From contig NZ_JAAVLW010000005.1 in assembly GCF_013114835.1 (NCBI RefSeq), positions 62,001-126,000 on the forward strand: DNA of 64,000 nucleotides, given 5' to 3'. The translations under genes were made by a program, and so were the position numbers. The stretch is from Bradyrhizobium archetypum (GTDB lineage: Bacteria; Pseudomonadota; Alphaproteobacteria; Rhizobiales; Xanthobacteraceae). The notes beneath the pieces were generated by a model. The model saw only the letters and a list, made by a program, of their open reading frames with translations, was not told the origin of the DNA and searched no databases. Below, piece after piece: positions 25,733-34,139 of the stretch. The stretch's first letter is position 1. Each line of letters begins with the position of its first letter.

Positions 25733-27847
25733 CTACACGGTCAGCACATCTTCAATCCGGATCGGCAAGCTGCGCACGCGCTTGCCTGTGGCGTGAAAGA
25801 CGGCGTTGGCGATGGCGGGGGCCATGCCGACGAGTGCGATCTCGCCGAGGCCTTTGACGCCAAGGGCATTGACGTGTGGATCTATCTCCTCGACGAAGTG
25901 CGCTTCGAGCTGGGGAATGTCGAGATTCACGGGCAGCAGGTAATCGGCCATATGGGCGTTGACCGGACGGCCGTCGCGCGGATCGAGGACCGTGCGTTCC
26001 ATCAGCGCCATGCCCATCCCGCCGATCATGCCGCCAATGCATTGGCTCCTCGCAAGTCGCGGATTGACGACGCGGCCGATGCCATAGGCGCCCACGGCGC
26101 GGCGCAGCCGGATCGTGCCGACATCGGGATCGACGGCCACCTCCGCAAATACGGCTCCGAAGGAGTGCATCGAAAATCGGGCCGCAGCATCAGGATCGCG
26201 CTGAGCCGAAGCCGTAGCCTCGACGGGTCGGCCGTCCCGCGGGCGCTTTGCGGCTTCCTCCTGCACGGCGATGCAGGCGGCGCGGATCGCAGAGCCGACC
26301 GAGGCCATCGTCCATGAGCCACCATGGGATGGAGCCGGCGGATAGTCAGAGCGGCCAAGGCTCAAACGCACCCGTTCAACAGGTAGCCCCAGCGTCTCGG
26401 CGGCAACCTGCGTCATGGAGGTGTAGGTGCCGGGACCCATGTCGCTTGCCGCAACTTCAATTTCAGCGGCGCCGTCCGGGAGCAGCCGCGCCCGCGCGTT
26501 CGCCGGCGCATGGAAGGCCGGATAGCTCGCCGATGCCATACCCATGCCGACCAGCAGCCGGCCATCGCGCATCGAACGAGGTTGGGGCGACCGCCGCGAC
26601 CAGCCGAAACGTTCGGCGGCCAGGTCATGGCATTTCATCAGCGACCGGCTGGAGAAGGGCTTGTTCTCGCCCTCATCGATCGCCGGCTCGTTGCGACGCC
26701 GCAGGTCGATCGGATCGATTCCGAGCTTATACGACAGTTCATCTACGGCACATTCGAGCGCAAAGACACCGCTTGCCTCGCCGGGGCCGCGCATATGGTT
26801 CGGCGTGCCGATATCGAGTGGCAGCAGCCGGTAGCGGGTCCGCACGTTCGGCGTGGAGTACAGGAAGCGCGTGACCGAGGTCAGGGCCTCCATGAACTCT
26901 TCGTAGCGGCTCGTCTCGCCGGTGCCTTCGTGCACAATGCTGGTGAGCTTGCCGTCTGCCGTGGCCCCGAGAGCCATCCGCTGTAGGGTGCGGGGCCGGT
27001 GGCCCGTCGTGAAGAACATCTGCTTGCGCGTGAGTACGAGCTTGACGGGACGTCCCACTTGTCGCGCCGCCATGGCCGCAAGCGTCACATGCGGCCACGT
27101 CCTGAGCGACGTGCCAAAGGCACCGCCAATGAACGGACAGATCACCTGTACGTTCTCGGGCGGCACGCCGAATACGGCTGCGATCTCTGCCTGTTCGTTG
27201 ACCACGAACTGGCTCTTGCTCCACAGCGTCAGCCGATTGCCATTCCAGGCCGCGACGGTGGCGTGCGGCTCCATTGGATTGTGGTTCTCGCGCGCGATTT
27301 CGTAGATCTCGTCGACCTTCGCCGGCGCGTCCGCGAGTGCGCGGTCGGCATTGCCGCGCGCGGTGTCGGCCGGCAGCCTCGCATCCGGCTGCTTCCCGGC
27401 TTCCGGAACGACAGGTCGGGCTTTTGGGTCGGCAGGATCAACGAGCGGCCGCTCGGCCGTGTAGGAGATGCGCAGCGCCGCTGCCGCGCGCTCCGCCTGG
27501 TCGAGCGTATCGGCGACGACGATCGCTACTGGTTGCCCGTAGAAGCGCACCTGGTCGTCCTGCAGCACATGCAGCCGCTCTCCTGTGGCCGGATCGATAT
27601 AGCTCTTGTGGGGCGCGTATGGCAGGCGCGGCGCATTGCGATGCGTAATGACGGCAACGACGCCCGGCATCTTCTCAACCGGCGCGGTCTCGATACCGGT
27701 CACGCGGCCGAGCCCCACCGTGGCAGCGACGATCACCGCATAGACCTGGCCGCTCTGGTTGAAATCGGCCGCATAGCGCGCCGCGCCCGTGACCTTGGCG
27801 CGACCATCCACGCGCGGCAGCGGGTTTCCGATCACGTTCGTCGTCAT
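25733..27847 (-). CDS. Molybdopterin-binding subunit of a xanthine dehydrogenase-family oxidoreductase (PaoC-like)
   Basis: A 704-residue catalytic subunit that binds the Mo-pterin cofactor. Features are AARYAADFNQSGQVYAVIV near the start, FIGGAFGTSLRTWPH (Mo-pterin contact), HMRGPGEASGVFALECAVDE, and the C-terminal active-site Glu in GVKGLGEIALVGMAPAIANA. It is the last gene of a three-gene set whose order (Fe-S, FAD, Mo subunit) and TAT signal on the Fe-S subunit fit E. coli PaoABC, a periplasmic aldehyde oxidoreductase. The ATGA at 27847 overlaps the FAD subunit stop. Substrate (aldehydes, heterocycles) is not determinable. No XdhC/PaoD-type chaperone is visible nearby. Confidence 0.9.
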   Translation of the reverse strand: MTTNVIGNPLPRVDGRAKVTGAARYAADFNQSGQVYAVIVAATVGLGRVTGIETAPVEKMPGVVAVITHRNAPRLPYAPHKSYIDPATGERLHVLQDDQVRFYGQPVAIVVADTLDQAERAAAALRISYTAERPLVDPADPKARPVVPEAGKQPDARLPADTARGNADRALADAPAKVDEIYEIARENHNPMEPHATVAAWNGNRLTLWSKSQFVVNEQAEIAAVFGVPPENVQVICPFIGGAFGTSLRTWPHVTLAAMAARQVGRPVKLVLTRKQMFFTTGHRPRTLQRMALGATADGKLTSIVHEGTGETSRYEEFMEALTSVTRFLYSTPNVRTRYRLLPLDIGTPNHMRGPGEASGVFALECAVDELSYKLGIDPIDLRRRNEPAIDEGENKPFSSRSLMKCHDLAAERFGWSRRSPQPRSMRDGRLLVGMGMASASYPAFHAPANARARLLPDGAAEIEVAASDMGPGTYTSMTQVAAETLGLPVERVRLSLGRSDYPPAPSHGGSWTMASVGSAIRAACIAVQEEAAKRPRDGRPVEATASAQRDPDAAARFSMHSFGAVFAEVAVDPDVGTIRLRRAVGAYGIGRVVNPRLARSQCIGGMIGGMGMALMERTVLDPRDGRPVNAHMADYLLPVNLDIPQLEAHFVEEIDPHVNALGVKGLGEIALVGMAPAIANAVFHATGKRVRSLPIRIEDVLTV

Positions 27848-28821
27848 GCGGCTTCTCCCGTCATTTCAAGAGCGCGGACGATCGTCCGGGGCAGGAGTTC
27901 GAGCTTGTAATGATTGCCCGACAACGGTCGGGCTCCTTCGAGTGCCAGCCGGGCGGCCGTTTCGAAGATTTTGCGATCCGGTGCCTTGCCAGTCAGCGCT
28001 TTCTCCACCGTGCGCAGGCGCCATGGCCGGGTGCCCACGCCGCCGACAGCGAGCCGCGCCTGACGGATCACGCCGTCCCCGACTTCGAGTGCGGCGGCGG
28101 CGGATACGAGCGCGAACTCATAAGAAGCGCGGTCGCGCACCTTGAGATAGCGCGCCCGCCGGCTGTACGGACCGCCGGGGACCCGCACCGCGAGGATGAG
28201 TTCGCCAGGCAGCAGCGTGTGTTCGAGATGCGGCGTATCGCCCGGCAAGCGAAACAATTCCTCGACTGGAAAACTGCGCTCGCCCCGCGGCCCCCTCACC
28301 TGCATCGTGGCATCGAGCGCGACCAGCGCGACGGCAACGTCCGAAGGATGCGTTGCCGCGCAATGATTGCTCGTGCCGAGAATGGCGTGGCCGGCATTGA
28401 GGCCATCGATGGCGGCGCAGCCGGAGTTCGGGGTGCGCTTGTTGCAGGGCGCGTCGTGCATCCGGAAATAGGGGCAGCGCACGCGCTGGAGCAGGTTGCC
28501 GCCGATGGAAGCCATGTTGCGCAATTGCGGCGAGGCGCCCTCTATCAGGCTTTCGGCGACGAGCGGGTGCAGGCGCTGTACGTCGGAATGGGCGGCAATA
28601 TCGGCCATGCGAGCGAGCGCGCCGATCACGAGATCGGAACCCTCGATGCGGATTTCGGAAAGCGGGAGCGTGTTGATGTCGACGAGGTGTTCCGGCCGTT
28701 CCACCTCCTCCCGCATGAGGTCGATCAACGTTGTGCCGCCGGCGATGAAACGGCGGCCGGACGATGCGGCGGCGATGGCGGCCTGGACGGAAGTCACCTT
28801 CTCGAGCGTGAATGGAAGCAT
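27844..28821 (-). CDS. FAD-binding subunit of the PaoABC-like oxidoreductase
   Basis: A 325-residue flavoprotein from ATG 28821 (MLPFTLEK), three bases after the Fe-S subunit stop with GAGGGCC as ribosome site; the longer frame to 28905 overlaps that subunit and is not coding. FAD motifs are RRFIAGGTTLIDLM near 30-43 and ASIGGNLLQRVRCPYF. Cys residues in RCPYFRMHDAPCNKRTPNSG and the following C-A-A match the extra [4Fe-4S] site known in E. coli PaoB. The C-terminal CO-dehydrogenase flavoprotein domain is present (GGVGTRPWRLRTVEKAL). It passes electrons from the Fe-S clusters to the acceptor. Confidence 0.9.
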   Translation of the reverse strand: MLPFTLEKVTSVQAAIAAASSGRRFIAGGTTLIDLMREEVERPEHLVDINTLPLSEIRIEGSDLVIGALARMADIAAHSDVQRLHPLVAESLIEGASPQLRNMASIGGNLLQRVRCPYFRMHDAPCNKRTPNSGCAAIDGLNAGHAILGTSNHCAATHPSDVAVALVALDATMQVRGPRGERSFPVEELFRLPGDTPHLEHTLLPGELILAVRVPGGPYSRRARYLKVRDRASYEFALVSAAAALEVGDGVIRQARLAVGGVGTRPWRLRTVEKALTGKAPDRKIFETAARLALEGARPLSGNHYKLELLPRTIVRALEMTGEAA

Positions 28822-28823
28822 GG

Positions 28824-29450
28824 TCAGGCCCTCTTGGCAGCGTCGGCGACCGCAGCGACAATGCCTGGGTAGGCGCCGCAACGGCAGATATTGCCGCTCA
28901 TCCAAAACCTGATTTCATCCGGCGAACCTGCATGGCCTTCTGCGATGCAGCCTATTCCCGACATGATCTGTCCGGGGGTGCAGAAGCCGCATTGCAAACC
29001 GTCGTGCTCGACGAACGCAGCCTGGAGCGGATGAAGCTCACCATTCGTTTCAAGGCCCTCGATCGTCTTGATCTCAGCCCCCTCATGCATCGCAGCCAGT
29101 GTCAGGCAGGAGACGATCCGCCTGCCGTTGAGAAGGACGGTGCAAGCACCGCACGCGCCCTGATTGCACCCCTTCTTCGTGCCGGTGAGATCGAGCGTCT
29201 CGCGCAGCACATCGAGCAGTGAGCGGCGGGGATCCAGGTCAAGCTCATGCTGCCTGCCGTTGACTACCAGGCGGACCCGTCCCGTGGATGCGGTGGGAGG
29301 CCGTTCGGATATGGGTTGCGCGGCAACTTCCGAGACGGCCGCGAGAGTGGCCACTCCCCCGACCGTAAGCAGGATCGAACGACGCGATAATCCGCCACGC
29401 CGTTCTTCGGTCTCAACAGCACCGTCGGTTAACCGCTCATCGTTCTTCAT
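28824..29450 (-). CDS. TAT-exported [2Fe-2S] subunit of the PaoABC-like oxidoreductase
   Basis: A 208-residue protein from ATG 29450 (MKNDERLT). A twin-arginine signal is clear: LSRRSILLTVGGVATLAAV, then a cleavage-like VAAQP near residue 45. The plant-type [2Fe-2S] ligands are in KKGCNQGACGACTVLLNGRR plus the following Cys, and the second cluster's in GLQCGFCTPGQIMSG and MSGNICRCGAYPGIV. The folded complex is therefore likely carried to the periplasm on this subunit's signal. An ATG-equivalent start at 29531 adds 27 non-conserved residues and is rejected. It lies 187 bases downstream of the AraC gene on the same strand. Confidence 0.92.
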   Translation of the reverse strand: MKNDERLTDGAVETEERRGGLSRRSILLTVGGVATLAAVSEVAAQPISERPPTASTGRVRLVVNGRQHELDLDPRRSLLDVLRETLDLTGTKKGCNQGACGACTVLLNGRRIVSCLTLAAMHEGAEIKTIEGLETNGELHPLQAAFVEHDGLQCGFCTPGQIMSGIGCIAEGHAGSPDEIRFWMSGNICRCGAYPGIVAAVADAAKRA

Positions 29451-29637
29451 GGTCTCTGCTCGCTTGCTGACGATCGTTCGCTGACTGCTGAAGGAGAAGA
29501 GATTGACCGAGCCGAACAACGCCGCAGCCAAGCCGTCGCCTCAGATGACAGCGCGAACTAAGCATGAACCTGATGGGGCGTACCGTTCGGATATTGCGGC
29601 GACTATCGCGGTGTTGCGATGAATTGCCGCTAGGCAC

Positions 29638-30594
29638 CTACAGAGCGCGTCGGAACGCCGATGGCGTCACTCCGACGATCGCTCGGAAAGCCGCTGCGAA
29701 GGCTGACGGCGTCTCGTATCCGACTGCAAGCGCGACCTCTGTGACACTCAGGCCCGAATGGGCGAGAAGCTCGCGGGCGCGGCGCATGCGTTGCGCTGTC
29801 AACCATGCATGCGGGGTCTGGCCGGTCGATTGCCGAAATGCCGTGCAGAAGTGGAAGCGGCTCAAACCGACAAGCGTGGCGAGTTCATTGAGTCCGATAG
29901 GCTGTTCGAGGTTCTCGCGCATAAACGTCGTGACACGCCGCACCTGCCAGTCAGCAAGGCCGCCCTTTCTGACCTGAGCAGGCAAGCTGCCAGATGATGA
30001 ATGCTCGCGGATCAGCCGCGCGCAAAGGAGGTCGATCGCCTGCTCCACAAACAGACGGGACGATGCACTGTCCCGCGCCGCCTCGTGGCTGAGAATTTCA
30101 AGCAGCCCTGCCGCCGCGGGATCGGCGAAAGCCACACGCGGAAGAATCTCGATACGTCTTCCGCCCGCAATCTCGTCGGCGCATGCCTGGAGGCGCTCCT
30201 GAGTGAGGTAGACATGCGAAACGACCACCGGGCCGGCAATATTCCAGTGGCCGTCAACGCCTTTCGGAATGAGGGTGAAGGCTTTCGGGTTGGTCCGGGA
30301 AGTCAGGCGCTTGTTCTCGATCCGCCAGGATATCTCGTGCTGTCCTTCGTAGCAGCCGACCGCAACATATCCAGCCACGCCGCGCATGTAATCCTCTTGC
30401 AGCCCACCATGCGCCCACTTTCGCGTCAGCCGCGTATCACCGCGCAAAACCTCTGGCACCAGTACCGGTGGCTCGTCCAAGATGCGCGCCATCTCAGTGG
30501 CAGCATCGGGACTTGGGTGGCCAGCCGCAGATCGGGGCAGGCCGCTTGGACTTGACGCGGCCCTGCTTCGGGTACGGAACAGCCGCTGGTCCAA
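29638..30594 (-). CDS. AraC-family transcriptional regulator
   Basis: A 318-residue regulator with the C-terminal double helix-turn-helix (IGLNELATLVGLSRFHFCTA, then LSVTEVALAVGYETPSAFAA, ending GVTPSAFRR). The N-terminal ligand domain is of the kind found beside oxidoreductase operons. The likely start is TTG 30594, preceded by GAGGAGGGCGACAG; an ATG 34 codons further in (MARILDEPP) is the alternative. It precedes the paoABC-like genes on the same strand and is the likely regulator of that operon; this is inferred from position. Confidence 0.87.
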   Translation of the reverse strand: MDQRLFRTRSRAASSPSGLPRSAAGHPSPDAATEMARILDEPPVLVPEVLRGDTRLTRKWAHGGLQEDYMRGVAGYVAVGCYEGQHEISWRIENKRLTSRTNPKAFTLIPKGVDGHWNIAGPVVVSHVYLTQERLQACADEIAGGRRIEILPRVAFADPAAAGLLEILSHEAARDSASSRLFVEQAIDLLCARLIREHSSSGSLPAQVRKGGLADWQVRRVTTFMRENLEQPIGLNELATLVGLSRFHFCTAFRQSTGQTPHAWLTAQRMRRARELLAHSGLSVTEVALAVGYETPSAFAAAFRAIVGVTPSAFRRAL

Positions 30595-31210
30595 ACTGTC
30601 GCCCTCCTCGAGCTGCTAAATACTTGCAATGATTGAGATTGAGGCTCCATTACATTATACGAAAGGACCCGCAGGGCATACGAAGGTTGGCAAAAGGACT
30701 CTAGAAAAACATCCGCGACGCTCGCGGGTGCCGTCGGTTGTCTGCCCACAAAATGGTCAGCGCATTGTTGATGGTAGCGCGGTTCGGGCGAAGCCTAAGC
30801 CTCGCGTCGGGTTTGCCAATTGCCTCGGTCCGCTCGGGCGAGAGTCCGTATGCGCTCGAGCAAAATCCACATCATCGCAAGCGTGCGCATCGGCGCACTG
30901 AGGCAGTGGAACTGCCATGGCGCTGCCGGTTGAATGACTCGAATTCCCTGACCGGGCCGTTTCGAATTGAATTGGTCGACATCGCCGTAACGACGCGCAT
31001 CGCTTCATCAACAATCGCAACATCGACTCAATCCGGTCACGACACGCCCACGTTGAGCACGTAAGTGTGGTCCGCTGTTTCGCTTTGCGCGAGTGAAGTG
31101 CTCACAAATTGGGCTGCGGCGAACATGCGGAACACAGAGAGTGGTGAATTTGCGCAAACGACGGCGCCACCAACCAGCAACAGAAAACTGCAAAAGAAAA
31201 GGAGCTGTAA
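30595..31210. other. Intergenic region before the RTX glycosidase
   Basis: About 615 bases between the divergent AraC gene and the RTX gene. Small frames here look non-coding. The one visible signal is a sigma-70-like pair at 30633-30661 on the plus strand (separate entry). The DNA is noticeably less GC-rich than the flanking genes. I see no RNA gene or repeat. Confidence 0.4.
30633..30661 (+). promoter_or_regulatory. Possible sigma-70-type promoter
   Basis: TTGAGA at 30633-30638 and TATACG at 30656-30661 are 17 bases apart, a good match to -35 and -10 boxes. It points toward the RTX glycosidase, but lies about 550 bases upstream of that start. Chance occurrence is possible. Confidence 0.25.
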
Positions 31211-33460
31211 ATGGCGGGCGTGTTTCCTGTTCAAGGATTCGGATTCCTCTCCAACTACAATGGTGCATTCGTCGCCAGTTCCGCGCAGGCTGCCATGCAG
31301 GCGATCGCGGCAACCAATGCAAACTCGATCGAGCTCGCGCCACGGCTCTTCATGCAAACCAGGACGTCGAATGACGTCTTCGCCGACCCCAACAAGACCG
31401 AGAGCGACGCCAACATTCTTAAGGCCGCGGCAAATGCGCAGTCGCTCGGTCTTTCGGTCACGCTGAAGCCTATGGTCTCAGCCCTTGATGGCACGCTCGC
31501 ATATGCACTCATTCCGAGCGATCCCGCCGCTTTCTTCGCCTCCTACAAAGCCGAAATCGTTCACATGGCGGAAATCGCCGAGCAAGCCGGCGCGACCATG
31601 CTCGCGATCGGCAATGAGCTGGGCAAGCTCTCCGGACCGCAATATCGAAGCTATTGGGTCGACATCATCGATTCCGTACGCGCCGTGTTCCACGGCGAGA
31701 TCACCTATGCGGCCGCAACCGACGAAGCGATAAATGTCAGTTTTTGGGACAAGGTCGACGAGATCGGCATCAATGCCTATCCGCCGCTGACGACCAGCCT
31801 TGATCCTTCGGTCGATCAGATGATTGCCGCCTGGAAATCGATGCCCACAGACAATTACTGGGCGGCGGTGATGGATCACATGTCGCCGGTCGACTTTTTC
31901 CATTCGCTCGCGGTCAAATACGGCAAGGCGGTCGTGTTCACCGAGACCGGCTACCGCAGCGTCGACGGCACCAATATCAGCCCGGGCGGCTGGGGCGGCA
32001 CCACACAGGATCTGCAGGAGCAGTATGACGCGTTCAACGCGTTCTTTCAGGTCTGGGGTTCGGAAGGCGGAAGCTGGTTCAAGGGCGCCCAGATCTGGAA
32101 CTGGGACGCGAACAATTTGTATTCGCCGACCGGCTACTCGCCGATGGGCAAGCCGGCCGAGCAGCTGATCACCGAATGGTATGGCGGGCAGCACCAGCCG
32201 CCTTCCCTCACCATCACCGGATCGCCATCGGCCGATCTGATCGATGTCGGCGGGGGCTATGACACCCTGTCCGGCGACATCGGCAACGACGTGATCAGGG
32301 GCGGCGCCGGCGACGACACGATTACCGGCGGTCCCGATGTGATCCCCAAACTCACGGAAACGACGATCACGGTCACCGGATACAGCCCCGTCGTCGACGG
32401 CATCGGCGCAAAGATGAAGCTGCTGATCAATGGCCAGCAGATCGGCGACATCGTCGAATTCCACGCCGCGGCCGATTCCTCGGAATATCAGACCTACACA
32501 TTCAAGTTTCACAACCCGGCCATCGTCAGCAGCCTGGATATCGCGTTCATCAACGACGCGGTTACCGGTGGCGGCGACCGCAACCTCTACATCAAGGACA
32601 TCACCGTCAACGGCGAGCACCTTGCGGTCTCCGAAGGCATCAATCCCAGTTCGCCGGGAACCTGGAACCTCTACCAGAACAAGTCGATCCACTATGACAT
32701 GACCGGGCATCAGGACCTGTTCTTCGGCTCATCGACCGACGACGACAGCCTGGAGGGAGGTCCGGGCAAGGATCTGATCACCGGCGGCGCCGGGACGGAC
32801 ACGATCCAGGGTGGCGCAGGCAACGACACCATTAACGGCGGCCCCGGCGCCGATGTGATCCATGGCGGCACCGACGACGACACGATCAACAGCGGCGCCG
32901 GCATCACGACGGCGACGGATCAGCTCTACGGCGACGACGGCAACGACATCATCAAGGCCGGCACCGGCGACACCGGCGCCCTGCTCTATGGCGGCGCCGG
33001 CAAGGATCAGCTCTACGGCAGCGGCGCGGCGAATGTCATGAACGGCGGAGATGGCAACGACTATCTCTCCGGCGGTGGCGGGCAGGACACGATGCACGGC
33101 AACGCCGGCGACGACCAGCTCAAGGGCGGCACCGGCAACGAGTTCCTGTATGGCGGCAGCGGCAACGATCGCCTGATCGGCGGCGGCGGAAACGATTATC
33201 TCGCCGGCGGCACCGGCAACGATACATTCGTGTTCGCATCCACCCTGGGCAAGGACACCATTGCCGACTTCCACAACACGAGCGGCGTGCAGGATATCAT
33301 TCAGCTCGACAAGACAATGTTTGCCGACTTCAGCGCGCTGCAATCGCACATAGCCGAGGTCGGCACCAGCGTCGTGATCACAGTCGACGCCAACAATACG
33401 ATCGAAATCAAGAACACGACGCTGAGCCAACTCCATGCCAGCGATTTTCTGTTTGCGTGA
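31211..33460 (+). CDS. Secreted glycosidase with carbohydrate-binding module and RTX repeats
   Basis: A 749-residue modular protein. Residues ~1-325 look like a TIM-barrel glycosidase of the GH113 type: the putative acid/base is Glu136 in AIGNELGKL and the nucleophile Glu245 in VFTETGYRS, with WFKGAQIWNWD near the end. Residues ~378-475 resemble a Ca-dependent xylan-binding module (TVTGYSPVVDG, GDRNLYIKDITVNGE). Residues ~335-375 and ~505-680 are Ca-binding RTX nonapeptides (GGAGNDTIN, GGSGNDRLI), ending in a DTIADFHN... tail. There is no N-terminal signal peptide, so type I secretion is expected. No dedicated ABC exporter is adjacent; the tolC gene is 5 kb away. ATG 31211 follows AAAAGGAGCTGTAA. 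Confidence 0.85.
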   Translation: MAGVFPVQGFGFLSNYNGAFVASSAQAAMQAIAATNANSIELAPRLFMQTRTSNDVFADPNKTESDANILKAAANAQSLGLSVTLKPMVSALDGTLAYALIPSDPAAFFASYKAEIVHMAEIAEQAGATMLAIGNELGKLSGPQYRSYWVDIIDSVRAVFHGEITYAAATDEAINVSFWDKVDEIGINAYPPLTTSLDPSVDQMIAAWKSMPTDNYWAAVMDHMSPVDFFHSLAVKYGKAVVFTETGYRSVDGTNISPGGWGGTTQDLQEQYDAFNAFFQVWGSEGGSWFKGAQIWNWDANNLYSPTGYSPMGKPAEQLITEWYGGQHQPPSLTITGSPSADLIDVGGGYDTLSGDIGNDVIRGGAGDDTITGGPDVIPKLTETTITVTGYSPVVDGIGAKMKLLINGQQIGDIVEFHAAADSSEYQTYTFKFHNPAIVSSLDIAFINDAVTGGGDRNLYIKDITVNGEHLAVSEGINPSSPGTWNLYQNKSIHYDMTGHQDLFFGSSTDDDSLEGGPGKDLITGGAGTDTIQGGAGNDTINGGPGADVIHGGTDDDTINSGAGITTATDQLYGDDGNDIIKAGTGDTGALLYGGAGKDQLYGSGAANVMNGGDGNDYLSGGGGQDTMHGNAGDDQLKGGTGNEFLYGGSGNDRLIGGGGNDYLAGGTGNDTFVFASTLGKDTIADFHNTSGVQDIIQLDKTMFADFSALQSHIAEVGTSVVITVDANNTIEIKNTTLSQLHASDFLFA

Positions 33461-33503
33461 GGTTACCCATGATCAGGTCCTCGATGACGACTGAGACACC
33501 TCC

Positions 33504-33590
33504 GTCGTCCTTGCGAGGAGCGAAGCGCCGAAGCAATCCATCTATCCGTCATGCCGCGATGTGGATTGCTTCGCTCCGCTCGCAATAACG
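33504..33590. repeat. Palindromic repeat, family B copy 1
   Basis: GCGAGGAGCGAAGCG and CGAAGCAATCCA on the left face TGGATTGCTTCG and CGCTCCGCTCGCAATAAC on the right, giving a long hairpin. The same sequence recurs at 34036-34120. I recall similar elements as common between genes in Bradyrhizobium. It sits between the RTX gene and the VOC gene. Confidence 0.8.
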
Positions 33591-33612
33591 GGGATAGTTT
33601 TGCGCCTTACCA

Positions 33613-33999
33613 CTACTCCGCGCGGTGGCACACGGCCTCGACCTTATTGCCGTCGGGGTCGCGCAGGAAGGCGCCGTAATAGGCGGCGTGATAATGGCGC
33701 AGGCCCGGCGGGCCGTCGTCGGTGCCGCCGGCGGCGATGCCGGCGCGCCAGAACGCGTCGACCTCGCTGCGCGATTTGGCCTTGAAGCACCAGTGCCGGC
33801 TGGTGGCCTCGTCTGGCCTCTCGCCCTTGTAGATCGCAATGTAGACCCGGTCCGGATACTGCGCGTCGGCCCGCTCGCCGTAGCCGAGCCAGCGGTCGCT
33901 GCGGCCGACCTTGACCACATCGAGCGCTTTCATGACGGCGTCGTAGAAGCGCTCGGCGGCGGCGAAATCTGAAACCGTGATGGAGACGTGGTCCAGCAT
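33613..33999 (-). CDS. VOC-family (glyoxalase/bleomycin-resistance fold) protein
   Basis: A 128-residue protein with the beta-alpha-beta-beta-beta fold of the vicinal oxygen chelate family. It begins MLDHVSITVSDFAAAERFYD, with a metal-ligand His at residue 4, and shows FLRDPDGNKVEAVCH at the C-terminus, which holds the last ligand Glu. Such proteins bind a metal and act as glyoxalases, dioxygenases or resistance proteins; function here is unknown. It is flanked closely by two copies of the same palindromic repeat. Length is normal for a single-domain member. Confidence 0.88.
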   Translation of the reverse strand: MLDHVSITVSDFAAAERFYDAVMKALDVVKVGRSDRWLGYGERADAQYPDRVYIAIYKGERPDEATSRHWCFKAKSRSEVDAFWRAGIAAGGTDDGPPGLRHYHAAYYGAFLRDPDGNKVEAVCHRAE

Positions 34000-34035
34000 C
34001 GATCCGTTCCTCGATGGTGACTCAAACTGGCTAAG

Positions 34036-34120
34036 CCGTCATTGCGAGGAGCGAAGCGACGAAGCAATCCATCTATCCGTTCGCGACGCTATGGATTGCT
34101 TCGTTTCGCTCGTGATGATG
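34036..34120. repeat. Palindromic repeat, family B copy 2
   Basis: Same structure as 33504-33590: GCGAGGAGCGAAGCGACGAA with AGCAATCCATCTATCCGT on the left and TGGATTGCTTCG with TTTCGCTCGTGATGATG on the right. It lies between valS and the VOC gene. The right arm is more degraded than in copy 1. A hairpin here may also end valS transcripts. Confidence 0.8.
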
Positions 34121-34139
34121 CGGTAGTCCGGCGCCGGCC

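Noticed and set aside
30738..31064. 108-codon plus-strand ORF before the RTX gene
   Set aside because: Mixed composition, no ribosome site, no recognisable fold; likely random open frame in an intergenic region.
32230..33230. Regularly spaced GGCGGC...GGCAACGAC repeats suggesting a CRISPR-like array
   Set aside because: They are the coding DNA of RTX nonapeptide repeats in one continuous frame, with no conserved repeat/unique spacer pattern.
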